Assembly (NCBI GenBank): GCA_018350325.1
Contig: JAEVLN010000005.1
Coordinates: forward strand, 2,738,142-2,802,141
DNA length: 64,000 nt
Origin: Globodera rostochiensis
Lineage: Eukaryota; Nematoda; Chromadorea; Rhabditida; Heteroderidae
Reading direction: 5' to 3'
Made by a program: the position numbers and the translations under genes. The notes under the pieces are model-generated. The model was not told the DNA's origin and made no database searches. It was given only the letters and a program-made list of their open reading frames with translations. Shown here piece after piece: positions 1 through 10,294 of this stretch (position 1 is the first letter of the stretch; every line of letters starts with the position of its first letter).

Positions 1-1390
1 GTCTCGAGTCTCGGGTACTTGGTCGCGAAAATCGAGACTTTTTTGCACCCCTAAAGATAGCATTTTTGGTGAGAATTTGTTTAGAATTCTAAGCTTTAAA
101 GATTTGAAAACATAATGACAAATCAAATTTAGAAATCCTAATAAATATCTTTTGCCCAGCTTTCTAATCACTAGGGAACGGATTTTTATGTTTTTACATA
201 TTTTGTATGCTTATATGGTATGAAGAATACGGCCCAAATTAGCCTTTTCGCGTTGGTTTGAGCTTTTTTGGTCAAGTTTAAAAAAACATATTTTACATAT
301 TTTGGCATATTTTGCATATTTCGAGCATATTTTGGCATTTTTGACCAAAAATTTGAAAAAATGCACCCAAAATCATAGGTTTTTGGCTGTTTTTGAAAAA
401 TAATTCATCTTTTCAACGATAACTTTTAGTCATTTTCGAAAAAAAAAGGCTTGAAGAATTGAACATTTTCATAAAAATAGGGGAAAAATCCGGCGCTGAA
501 ATGGCGCAGCGCTCGAGTGGCTGGCGCGGAGATGGCCATCTGGCGATGAATTGGCCTGACAGTTAAAACCACCGTCCATTTTTTCGATCTTTTTCAACTA
601 TCCAAAAATGATAAAATAATACGCGAAAAAGCTTTAAAACTACTTAATTATACGTTAAAAGAAGGAAAAAATGAAGTATTAAGCAAATTAGTGCAGTAAA
701 AGTGCCATTTTTCGGTGCATATTTCGGCATTTTTGGCATATTTTGGTGCACATTTTAGCCTTTTTTGGAGCATATATATGCGCATATTTGGCCATTTTTG
801 GAGCATATCGGTCCGATCCCTATGATGGAATTTGTTAAGAAAATTGGCCCGAAAATGATTAAGGTTTGCCTTGGAAATTGCATTTGAATTTTTAAACACG
901 ATTTTTATAAATTGAAAATTTTAGGAGCTAAAATAAAACGTTTTCAGTGAATTGCAAAAAATAAAATTCCAAAAAAATCTCGAGTCTCGACTCGAGAAAA
1001 GTCTCGGGTTTTTTAGGTCTCGGTCTCGAGTCTCGGGGTCAAGTCTCGGTATCGAGTCTCGAGTATCGGTAAATTTTGGGTCTCGTGCATCACTAGAATA
1101 CATGTGCCTCCCCAAATTAAACAAACCATGTATCAATCTGTTGCTTTCGTTGTCATTTTTGTGACCAGCATGTCTGAGAAAGCCTGCATAAGTGGATTTG
1201 CTCATTTTCTTATGAATAAAAAGCAAAAAAAAATTTTAAAACCAAAAATTCTCCCCAAAATGACTTTTTCTTGGACCAAAAATGCACTCCAAAAGATCGA
1301 GAGTTCCCGAAATTGTTTTTATTTGTTATTTTTATAATAATGATTGACGAATTTTGAACGCATAAATTGAGTTTTTGTTTGTTATTGCAG
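1..1390. other. Non-genic AT-rich stretch with CTCGAG-word islands
   Basis: No supportable gene. Positions 1-45 and about 960-1095 are low-complexity islands made of variants of TCTCGAG; the second ends at ctcgtgcatcactag. The rest is AT-rich with recurring ttttggcatatttt strings and a short GC-rich patch near 490-560. Short open frames here show no codon structure or splice context. Confidence 0.6.
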
Positions 1391-1518
1391 ACACCGCCAA
1401 TTTCTTTGTCAATTTTGCCGCCGATTTGTTTCCGTGCGTTACGATGTTTCACCCTGGCAACCAAATTGAAGCCAACTTTGGACCGAACTTCAAATTCAAA
1501 ATTGCCGATGGCATTTAG
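1391..1518 (+). pseudogene. Orphan last exon of a SPRY-domain gene
   Basis: A good splice acceptor (tgttattgcag, ending at 1390) precedes a 128-bp exon that begins in phase 2 and reads TANFFVNFAADLFPC, then [18 protein letters not shown] and a stop. This is the C-terminal strand of the SPRY domain and closely matches the last exon of the SPRY gene ending at 21337, including the same terminal IADGI. Homology continues into the 3' flank: the block around 1625-1740 nearly repeats 21425-21545. No upstream SPRY exons are visible, so this is a partial duplicate that carried only the last exon and 3' region. An upstream partner beyond the window start cannot be excluded, but more than 1.3 kb without any exon makes a functional gene unlikely. 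Confidence 0.75.
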
Positions 1519-2724
1519 AAATTGGAAAAGTAATAAATTTTTGTTTATTGTTGTTGAAGATTAAACCGATCAGTTTTATCCATTACTCACTTTATTATAA
1601 TTACTTTTTGATCAATAACAATTTTGAGCTCGACAAAATTTGAGTTAAATAAACTTTTGTTGCCGGCGGGGCTAAGACTTTTGTTGTCGGGCCCAAATCA
1701 GTGTGATGGGAGTGGGCTTTGGGAGGGTGGGACTGATTGGAGGGAGGCGGTTGCATGGGAAGCAATGCTTTTCAAAAGACACTTCAGTCCCGGGTCTGTA
1801 ACTCTTCGGGGAATGGTTGCCGCAAAAAACTTTTTCCGGATTCTAACTTTTGGACTTCTCCCCATCATCATTCCTGTGATCATGGAAATGACCGTATATG
1901 GCCCGACTTTTTGCTGATCGTTGACAACCACAACGGAATCCAACTACCTAAAATCGTTCCGTCGCCAGAAGCAACATGGCGCTAGGAGAAATTCAATAGG
2001 GGGGGGAGGCCTTTTAGTGAACATTTTCGAAATATTTATATCGCCGAAAAAATAGTCTGAATATTTTGATACGCTCTACGAATTCGTCAATAAAAAATAA
2101 CAAATTGAGAATTTTAAGTGGTTTAAGCCACCCTGGCTGGGGGTTCGTTAGGCTTAGGCCTAAGCCACCCTGAGCTTAGGGGTTCAATCAGCGCATCAAA
2201 TAACATAATTTCAGACAATTTTGTATAAAAATATTTTTTCACAAATTTTGACCCGTGGTGCGCAATTCTCCGTACCCCGCAGAACATTTCCTCGATTAAA
2301 ATTTGTCCCAAATTACAAAATGCCCCCCCCCCTGTTTATGGAAATGTTCGCCGCAATTTTTTGTGTGCCAAAAGAATAGTCACTGTCTGCCTCTGCATCT
2401 CTGCGCTCCCAGTATGCAAAAGCAATTTGTCTTTTCGTCGCCATTCGTCGATTGGTGACATAATGATGAAAAACATTCAACGAAAACAAAAATTAATATT
2501 CGGCAAAATGTCCGGTTTTGGCTTATTCGGCAAAGTGTCGGCTTATTCGGCAAAGTGTCCTCCTGCCAACAAGTAATAAACTCGAAAAATACACCCCCCT
2601 CCCCCCACGAAATCTAAAAGCCTGACTACGGCCCTGAATTCGTTGTAAAATCGTTATTTTGCTCATTTGACAGAAATCCTTTTTGCATAAATAATACAAC
2701 ATACATATTCACTTTCACATTCAA
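1519..2724. other. Intergenic; duplicated 5' flank of the BATH genes
   Basis: No gene seen. The block at about 2345-2415 (gccgcaattttttgtg, then agtcactgtctgcctctgca) recurs at about 5720-5797, upstream of the second MATH-BTB gene. A shorter patch near 1905-1945 resembles 5203-5243. These shared blocks show the BATH duplication included several hundred bases of 5' flank. Near 2600-2640 lies a poly-C run next to gactacggccctgaattcg, which looks like a transposon end. Confidence 0.5.
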
Positions 2725-4095
2725 ATGAAACGATCCAGAACCCAATGTTCCTCGAACACTGGTGCTGATCAGGCCAAAGGTAAAATGGCATTTGTAAATT
2801 ATTCCAATCAAATTTTTGTTGGATTTTGTCTTTTTAGGCAATAAGTACAAACACGGCCAAATAATGTTCCGGATGACAAAATTCAAAGAATTTTCTGAAG
2901 GACCAGGGCCCAAGAAAGTACTCAGTGACGCGGTTGTGTTCATCAACGGATTGCCGTGGCGAATCTCGATCGAACATTGGGATGCTTACATCGGCATTTT
3001 CCTGCGGTGCGATGGCGATGAAACGGGTGGGCGCTTTTAATTTGTGATGGGAAAATTATGATTTTTAAAAATCCCAATAAAATTATTTTTAAGACGCGGC
3101 CTGGAATTGTCGTGCGGCTTTTCAATTCAGCCTTGTTTCTTGCAAGCAACCCGGAGAATGCCTTATGAAGAAAGGAGTGTTGGACAGATTTCACATTTAC
3201 ACTGCCAATTCTAATAATTGGGGCTTTAGACATTTTGTTAAAATTGAGGTGGAACAAAAATTGTTTAATTTTAAATTATATTATTTTATTTTACAGGAAT
3301 TGATGGACCCGAAGAACGGCTTATACGCTGAGGAGGAGAACGCTGTGACATTCAAAGCCGAAGTAATCACTGAAGAGGGAGTGCCGTAAGTTTAAAAAAA
3401 ACTTTTTGTTCAACTTTTCTCATTTTCTGAAGTCAAATTTTAGCGCTGTGCGCCTCGAAGATGCCTTACGAGTTAATGGGAGAGTTGTGTATGTGAACAA
3501 ATATGTGAGTTTAATTAAAATATTTTTAAAATTTTATTATAATTTCAGCTGTTGGCGGCTCACTCGAAATTTTTCCAAAATTTGTTTTTTGGAGAAAACG
3601 CCGAAAAATCTCCAAATATTCAAATTGACGAACTTTTTGATGCCGTTGCTTATTTTGAACAAGTCATTTTCACAATGTACCCTCACAACATGGAGTTAAA
3701 CGGTAACAATAATATTTTTTGGGCACTGTCACAAAATGTTCAGATGAATATGTGGAGGGCGTTTTGATATTGGCAAATCGTTTTTTGGTGGGCACCGTTA
3801 AGATTCGTTGCGTTGACTTTTTGGTGACAAAAAGCAAAAAGACGGCCATTTGCAAATTCCGTTTGGCACATCAGTGCGGCATTATTGGCATGAAGGTGCA
3901 AAATAAGCAAAATAAAAAATATAATTAAATAAAAATTTAATTCCATTTCAGGAGCAAATTTTGAAGCAGATGACCAAGGAGGACTTTTTGATTGCCGGGA
4001 AGAATTACATGGACAATCTTTCGGAAAACATCAAATTGGGGGCTGAAGCAGTGAGGGAACTGAGTGAACGGCACAAGGAACTTTTCGGCACTTAA
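2725..4095 (+). CDS. MATH-BTB (BATH) protein, copy 1, 332 aa, 8 exons
   Basis: Exons 2725-2779, 2838-3026, 3094-3248, 3297-3385, 3444-3504, 3549-3702, 3744-3895, 3952-4095; all junctions are GT-AG, phases agree and the sum is 333 codons with TAA. Residues about 20-150 form a MATH domain ([37 protein letters not shown]). Residues about 165-235 form a BTB/POZ domain ([18 protein letters not shown], then [15 protein letters not shown]). A BACK-like helical tail follows. In this family MATH binds substrate and BTB binds Cullin-3, making ubiquitin ligase adaptors; that role is inferred here. No signal peptide or membrane span, so cytosolic or nuclear. The start is the first ATG in phase with exon 2, and the paralogue has the equivalent MKR start. 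It is a tandem copy of the gene at 6295-8639; exon sizes 155, 61, 154 and 152 are identical in both. Confidence 0.9.
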
Positions 4096-4676
4096 TGAAC
4101 ATTGGAGAGAAAGATCATATTAATTGAAAACAATTCACATTTTGATTAACAAATTTTTATTTTTTATTCAACTCGTCATTTCTTTTGACTTTTATGGACA
4201 ATTGGTTCAACAAAAAACAGTAATTTAAAAAAATGTACCTTTTCGGCAAACGAACAAAAATAATTTCTAATTTAATAGTATGCCAGACATTTTTTACTCA
4301 TATTAATCTAGGAAAGCTTTGTTAAAATCGATGAACACGAAACGATTGATGGGATGGGATCAGTGTTTTGCTATTCCAACAATTTTGGATCTGTTCCTGT
4401 TCTGTTCTCAAATTTAGAACAGCCTATCTGTTCTGTTCCGACCTCGAGAACAGAAAACAGAACAGTATAAACTGTTCTTAGACTGTTCCAAATCAAAATT
4501 TTTCCGAGTGAAATTCAGTCTGAAATTTTAATTGAAGCTGCATTGGACAAAGTGTTCAATCACTTCCTAGTGATGCTCGAGACCTAAATTTACCGAGACT
4601 TGACCCCGAGACTCGAGATTGACCCCCCAAAAACACGAGACTTTTACGAAAATATTTTAATTTAGGTTTATAGGGT

Positions 4677-4753
4677 TGCTCCCCGACCCCTTGGGAGTCG
4701 GGGTTGGTTATGTCGAGGGTCGGGGATTACCCAATTTTGGGGCTCGGGGAGCA
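4677..4753. repeat. Low-complexity CCCCGAC-word island with inverted ends
   Basis: The island opens with tgctccccga and closes with its exact complement tcggggagca. The interior repeats variants of ggtcgggg and tcggggtt. A similar island with the same word lies near 53585-53660. Confidence 0.6.
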
Positions 4754-4775
4754 GTAAAAATTAAATAATGTTTTT

Positions 4776-4900
4776 GAGAATTCTGCTTGCTTTACATCGG
4801 GGGGAGGAAAGGGGGGGGGGGGGTCGGCGACCGATAGGCGCCGCCGAGAAAATTTTGAATTTTTGACTTACCTAATTTGTTAAGGGATTTGCAACCATTA
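4776..4900. repeat. Dispersed poly-G / GGCGCC repeat, copy 1
   Basis: Layout is gaattctgctt, a run of 13 G, gtcggcgaccgataggcgcc, gccgagaaaatttt, then a tail with tttgttaaggg. The same order occurs near 41175-41270. Fragments of the GC-rich core recur near 10095, 16055, 23424, 25490, 42750 and 44735. Confidence 0.6.
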
Positions 4901-5856
4901 AATTGGTCTTGATTTTTAAATTACAAAACAAAAGGGTCCCCCTATGATTTTTTTTCTTAAATTTAATGAAACAAATAAAAAAAATTTGATTTTGAACCCA
5001 ATTAAATTTACGGCATTTTACAAAACCAAATATATTTTTTGGTTATTTATCACGCTGAAATGCCGAATTTTAATTAATCTGCGAATGTTCGATTTATTCT
5101 AAAGGTAAAATGGGGTCATTCGGCCAAATATCCCCTCCAGCATTAGTTGGTGAAACGTCTGAATTTGCCTTCCTTTGGCGAATCGTAGAGCGCCTAATCG
5201 CCGACTTTTTGTTGGTTGTTGACGCAACCACAACGGAATCCGACAAAAAGCGTTTCGCATTGGACAAATGGAAGCGGACATTTCATCGATTAGATCCGGG
5301 TTGCGATATATGCGGATCTCCTCATTCTGAGGTTTTTGGAACGGCGAATGCTCTAAAAATAGATATTTTTTAACATTCCCCTCCCCCCCCCCCCAAAAAA
5401 AATGGTTTGTTTACGTCCTTGAGCTTAATCTTTCGTGCTTTTACAAAATGCTCATTTGTGACAGAAATTGCTCAAATCAATTGTTTGTACCGATAAATAT
5501 AACGAATGAAGCGAAGCTAACTTAAATTTTAATTAAGAAATGTCGAATTTGCGGATTTTAGGTGCTAAATGAGAATCTTTTAATGCACCGTTGCGGAGGA
5601 TTTTAATTCGCAACCCTGGATTAGAGATTTGTCAAAAATTACGAAATGTCCATTCGACGAAATGTACTGCCCCATAATGGCGCTTTTGCCGTGTCTGCTC
5701 CCTCCCTGTTTTTATGGCAACGTCCGCCGCATTTTTTTTGTTTGTTTGCCAAAGGAATAGTCACTGTCTGCCTCTGCATCTCTGCGCTCCCATTATGTAT
5801 ATTACCGAACCCAAAGAAAGAATAGGTAGTTTCTCAACTTTGTTCGGCGTACGGAC

Positions 5857-6159
5857 CGAATGCAGACCGGGGACAATTACTGACTTCAAACCTAACCGAT
5901 TCAGACCATTTGAAGGCTCTTGACGAGACGAAGCTATCATTAAGCTAAAGCTTTGCGATTGGCCAAGTCTCAAAAAAGTTATAGCCAAAAAACTTTAAAA
6001 AGTTCAAAAATATCGATTTTTTCCAACTTTTTTGAGACTTGGCCAATCGCAAAGCTTTAGCTTAATGATAGCTTTGTCTCGTCAAGAGCCTTCAAATGGT
6101 TTTTCATTTGTCTGAATCGGTTAGGTTTGAAGTCAGTAATTGCCCCTGGTCTGCATTCG
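5857..6159. repeat. Large imperfect inverted repeat (foldback, MITE-like)
   Basis: Left arm 5857-5980 and right arm 6025-6159 are reverse complements apart from about 11 extra bases in the right arm and a few substitutions; the spacer is 44 bp. The arms contain gctttgcgattggccaagtc and its complement. The outer ends are cgaatgcagacc and ctgcattcg. No coding capacity; target duplication not resolved. Confidence 0.75.
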
Positions 6160-6294
6160 AGCGTGTTTGCATTCGGTTCGGTAGCCCTTTGTTCAACATT
6201 TAGACATTCGTATTTATTTGTCACATAAATTTGCAGCGAATTTTTATTGGCTAAAACATTTTCACGCGCATTGATTGACAAAAAAAATACACTG

Positions 6295-8639
6295 ATGAAA
6301 CGAACCAGAACTCAATCGTCAAGCACGGACACTGATCGGGCCCGAGGTCGAAAATGCCCTCTCAACGATTGATTGATTAATTTACTTGACTTTTTCCCTT
6401 TTTTGCAGACAAAATGTACAGCCGCAGCGGTCAAATTTTGTTTCGAATGTCGTACTTCAAAGCATTTGCTAAAAGGCATGACCCGCCGCGGTTTGGGAAA
6501 CCGATAATGTGTAGGACCCTGTCCAGTGGAACGGTCAACATCAACGGATTGCCATGGCAAATCATGATCAAGGGTTGTGAATGTGCAGGTTGGTGCATTT
6601 AGAACTTCTTCTTTCATTGGTCCCACATTTTCCCAGGAACCGACGCCAACCCAACCTGCATTGACATTGGCCTTCGCTGCCTTGGCGACAAAACTGGTAG
6701 GTGATATTTTCATTTGAATAATCTGATTTTGGCTCTATTGCAGTTTACACGACCATAAACAAATTACACGACCTTAAGATGTTTACACGACCTTAAAATG
6801 TTTACACGACCTTAAAAAAAATAACACGACCATAAATATAAATTGTGATTTACTGCTATATGGGTTTTTGGTGCAGTTGAGCGAGGCACTAACAAAATAA
6901 GGCTTTTTCCTGCTGTTGGGAGTGCCGACACACTTTTGCCAATAATTGCTGACAATATTAACCCTGGTACTTTGGTGGTATCTGATGGTTGGGTTGCTTA
7001 TGGGGGAATTAGAAGTTTAAATCTGCAATTTCAACACGAGTGGGTTAACCATAGAATTTCTTTTGTTAATGCTGACGACCGTACAGTTCACACACAATCG
7101 ATTGAAGCGTCATGGGGAGCTATTAAAAGGGACATGAAGCATCTTTGTGGCACTACTCCCGACTTGTTCCCTTCATAAGCTATATTAGAAGAAATCCGCT
7201 TACAATATGATTTTTAATTGTAATTTAAATACGACTTTTAATGTAATTTATTTATGGTCGTGTAAACATCTTAAGGTCGTGTAATTTGTTTATGGTCGTG
7301 TAAACTGCAATAGAGCCCTGATTTTTATTAATGAATAAAACAATTTAAAGAAAACATTTAAACGCCTTTAGACATGGCCTGGAGTTGTCGTGCGGCTCAC
7401 CAATTCAGCGTTGTTTCTTGCAAGAAAAGCGGTGAATGTCTTTTGAAGCGAGGAGAGTTGGACAACTTTGATGTTTACACTGCCAATTGTGTTAGAAATG
7501 ACCATTTTTGTGCTTACACAGTTGAGGTGGATTAATTTGTTTTCCATAACTGTTAATGGTAATATCGTCGAAATTCTTGCGGCATACAAATATGCACAAA
7601 ATTAGCACAAACTTTTTTATTTAACAAAAGCTGACGTCAGTTTTATGTGATCAATCAGTAAGCGAACTTGAGGGTCCAATCGAGAATCTTGGGAAAAAAT
7701 TGTTCACGCACAAAAGAGCAAAAATGAATTCTCTGGGAATGGTCTCTAAAACTTCTTTAGGAATTGATGGACCCAAAAAATGGCTTATACGTGGAGAAGG
7801 AAGGCACTGTGACATTCAAAGCGGAAATAGTCGTGGAAGAGCCCAACGGGATGGCGTACGTTTGCTTTTAAAACTGGTTTGATCAGATCATCACACTTCA
7901 ACTGATCAGTGAATGCATGCATTTCTTGATAAGCTTAAAACTTTTTATTCGACTCTTGTCTTTATCTAAATTCAAATTTCGTTTTAGCGGTGTGCGCCTC
8001 GAAGATGCTTTGCTGGTCAATGGAAAAGTTGTGTATGTGAATAAATATGTGAATTTAATTATTGAAAATATTATTTTAAATTATATATCATTTTAGCTGT
8101 TGGCTGGTTATTCGAATTTTTTCCGAACTTTGTTTTTTGGAGAAAAGGCCGTAGAAAAGCCAAATATTCAAATTGACGACGTTCCGGGTGCCGTCGCTAA
8201 TTTTGAACGACTTATCGCCACAATGTATACGCGCAACATGGAGTTGGATGGTATAAAGTAGGGTTGTACGGTACCGGAACCAGTACTGAAATTCAGATGA
8301 ATGTGTGGAAGGCGTTTTGCTGTTGGCAAATCGTTTTTTGTTGGATTCCGTTGTGAATCGTTGCTGTCAATTTCTGTTGAAAAAGAGCAAAAAGTCGGCC
8401 ATTTGCAAATTCCGATTGGCGCACCAGTGCGGCATTATTGCCATGAAGGTCCGAAATCTGCAATTTTCTTTGATTAATTTAAATTAATTTAGGAGAAAAT
8501 TTTGAAGGAGATGACGAAGGAGGACTTTGCGGTTTCTTGGGAGAATTACGTGGACAATTATTCGGAAAACATCAAAATGGGGGCTGAAGCAATGAAGGAA
8601 CTGTGTGAACGGCACGATGAACTTCCCTACTCCGAATGA
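6295..8639 (+). CDS. MATH-BTB (BATH) protein, copy 2, 351 aa, 9 exons
   Basis: Exons 6295-6346, 6409-6588, 6637-6696, 7372-7526, 7761-7855, 7988-8048, 8097-8250, 8297-8448, 8493-8639; phases agree and the sum is 352 codons with TGA. MATH ([38 protein letters not shown]) is followed by BTB ([33 protein letters not shown]) and a BACK-like tail. Differences from copy 1: an extra 48-bp intron splits the MATH region, and the next intron holds a Merlin transposon (6731-7317). The open frame survives the insertion because the element lies inside the intron, with intact donor gtaggt and acceptor tttag. The 3' flanks of both copies share gattgaaaacaattcacatt. Expected role as Cullin-3 adaptor is from the family, not shown here. 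Confidence 0.9.
6723..6730 (+). repeat. Target site duplication, left copy
   Basis: The octamer ctgatttt directly before the Merlin element is repeated at 7318-7325 directly after it. Eight to nine bp is the duplication length expected for Merlin insertions. Confidence 0.9.
6731..7317 (+). mobile_element. Merlin-type DNA transposon, internally deleted (587 bp)
   Basis: Perfect terminal inverted repeats of more than 60 bp: the left end starts ggctctattgcagtttacac and the right end is its exact reverse complement, ending tagagcc at 7317. Both ends contain repeated TTTACACGACC units, and extra units run to about 6835. It is flanked by the 8-bp duplication ctgatttt. The interior holds only the C-terminal part of a Merlin/IS1016-like transposase, so the copy is non-autonomous. 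It sits in an intron of the second MATH-BTB gene in the same orientation. Near-perfect ends and an intact target duplication suggest recent insertion. Confidence 0.93.
6849..7178 (+). pseudogene. C-terminal fragment of Merlin (IS1016/IS1595-like) transposase
   Basis: An open frame of about 109 codons with no start codon reads [58 protein letters not shown] and [18 protein letters not shown], then a stop. This order (WVFG.VERG, SD.W.AY, VNH, HT..IE..W...K) is the catalytic half of Merlin/ISXO2-like DDE transposases; the D of SDGW and the E of IEASW are the expected second and third acidic residues. The N-terminal helix-turn-helix and first catalytic D are missing, so the product cannot be an active transposase. 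Confidence 0.88.
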
Positions 8640-10294
8640 ACATTGGCGAGTAGAAATCATATTGATTGAAAACAATTCACATTTTGATTAACAAATTTGT
8701 GCAAATTTACTTTTTTTCGATGAAATTCTTATCATTTCTTTTATTCATTTGTTTTACAAAAGCTATGGTAATCTTAGACTGGTGAGTCCATGGGTTTATG
8801 CTGAAACGCTAATTATCAAGAATAATTTGTTTATTGGTAAGCGATTTGATCTCAGGGTGCCTAGAGTTTAGAACAAGTTCGAGTCGAGTTTCAAGTCTCA
8901 AAACCCTTCGAGCGGCAACCCGGATGCACATTAAACTGTGAAAATTAAGGACCGGTGCCGGACCGGAACCCGGGACTTTCTTAACAAATCTCTTTAAAAT
9001 CTTAAAGAAAATTCTCGCCGGATCTCTAATTCTCCTACTTCATCTGTTTCATCGCCACTTTCCTGATCATTTCCGCTAGTGTTCAAGCCCCCACGAAACC
9101 TTGCAGTGCGATGTCCAGCTGCTTATCACGATCAGCGCAGAAATAAAATCGCTCAGCGCCGCGTGATGGTTTAAATTTTTTTCCCTTTCTGGGCGAAATG
9201 TCGGTTTTTTGGACGAAATGTCGCCTGAGCGAAATGTCGTTTTGTGTCTTTATGGGCGAAATGTCGTTTTGTGTCTTTATGGGCGAAATGTCGTTTTTTG
9301 GTCTTTATGTGTGAAATGTCGTATTTTTGCTTACTGGGCGAAATGTCGGTTTTTTGGACGAAATGTCGCCTGAGCGAAATGTCGTTTTGTGTCTTTATGG
9401 GCGAAATGTCGTTTTGTGTCTTTATGGGCGAAATGTCGTTTTTTGGTCTTTATGTGTGAAATGTCGTATTTTTGCTTACTGGGCGAAATGTCGGCGCCCG
9501 TATAAAATATAATTTCCAAGTATTTTTCGATATTTTATTTTTTTTATTAATCCATACTCTCCAACACCAATCACGGATCAAAATCACGGATTATTTAAAA
9601 AAATGTGTGATCCGTGATTACGTCCAGCCCTGCCTCCAACCACTTTATTCAATCGCCCTATTTCATCCATTCACTCTTCTCCGATGTTGGGGCCATTCGT
9701 TTGTAATCGGGCAATCTGTCCGCTTCTTCACATTGCCCTTAACCCATTTACATTTTCTTTGTTCAGTCTCCCCTCCGGGGACAAAACGATCATTCCACTT
9801 TTCCATCACTTTTTTATCATTGCTCATCTGCGACCCCCTGCTGAAAGCAGCTTCGGCCAGTTTGCACGGTGGCCGGGCCGGTACTCCAACCGATCGCTCA
9901 AATCCTTCTTTCCCTTCTCCTCCCATTTCGCATATTTTAGTCCATAAATGTAGTAAATTCGGACCCGGACGTTTGTCTGATTGAGTTGTGGCAAAGTTTG
10001 GAACTTTTTAACTTAACTAAACCAGTCAAGCTTGATACATACCTCTTGAAAGCCCTAAGTCTTTAGAATTTCCACAAAAATTCAAAAAAAAATTTTGGTC
10101 GTGTCTATCGGCACCGCCGACCCTCGAAAGGGGACGGTTGAGTCTGGCGCCGCGGTTGAGCTCAACCGTCCGCTACCCGTCGATCCCCCCCCCCCGCCCG
10201 AGAACGAGAATACCAAGGTTTTGAAATATTCTTAAGAATTTCTATCAAAAGCATACCGAAATCGAAATGAATTTGTAGTATACCCTAAATGAAC
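8640..10294. other. Intergenic spacer between BATH and SPRY clusters
   Basis: Holds a low-complexity stretch near 8870-9000 (gagtcgag and accggtgccgg words), the nested array at 9191-9493, and a block at about 9690-9980 that recurs upstream of the next SPRY copy near 14780-15080 (ttacattttctttgttcag, cccctccgggg, ggacccggacgttt). The shared block is duplicated SPRY-gene 5' flank. Poly-C at 10188-10196. No gene seen. Confidence 0.5.
9191..9493. repeat. Nested tandem array, 145-bp higher-order unit of GAAATGTCG repeats
   Basis: Short units of the form gggcgaaatgtcgttttgtg with ctttat linkers are ordered into a 145-bp block repeated twice almost exactly (9191-9335, 9336-9480), with the start of a third. 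Open frames across it on both strands are repeat artefacts. Confidence 0.85.

Larger units (their letters stand above)
4096..6294. other. Intergenic repeat-rich spacer between the BATH genes
   Basis: Contains a CTGTTC-word island (about 4385-4500), a CTCGAG-word island (about 4569-4640), a CCCCGAC-word island (4677-4753), a poly-G/GGCGCC dispersed repeat (about 4776-4900), poly-C at about 5384-5395, an open frame of about 87 codons at 5110-5373 that I do not recognise, the duplicated BATH 5' flank (about 5720-5797) and a large inverted repeat (5857-6159). No gene supported. Confidence 0.5.

Noticed and set aside
9191..9493. CRISPR-like regular repeats
   Set aside because: Units are contiguous or joined by short repeated linkers, not unique spacers, in a eukaryotic setting.
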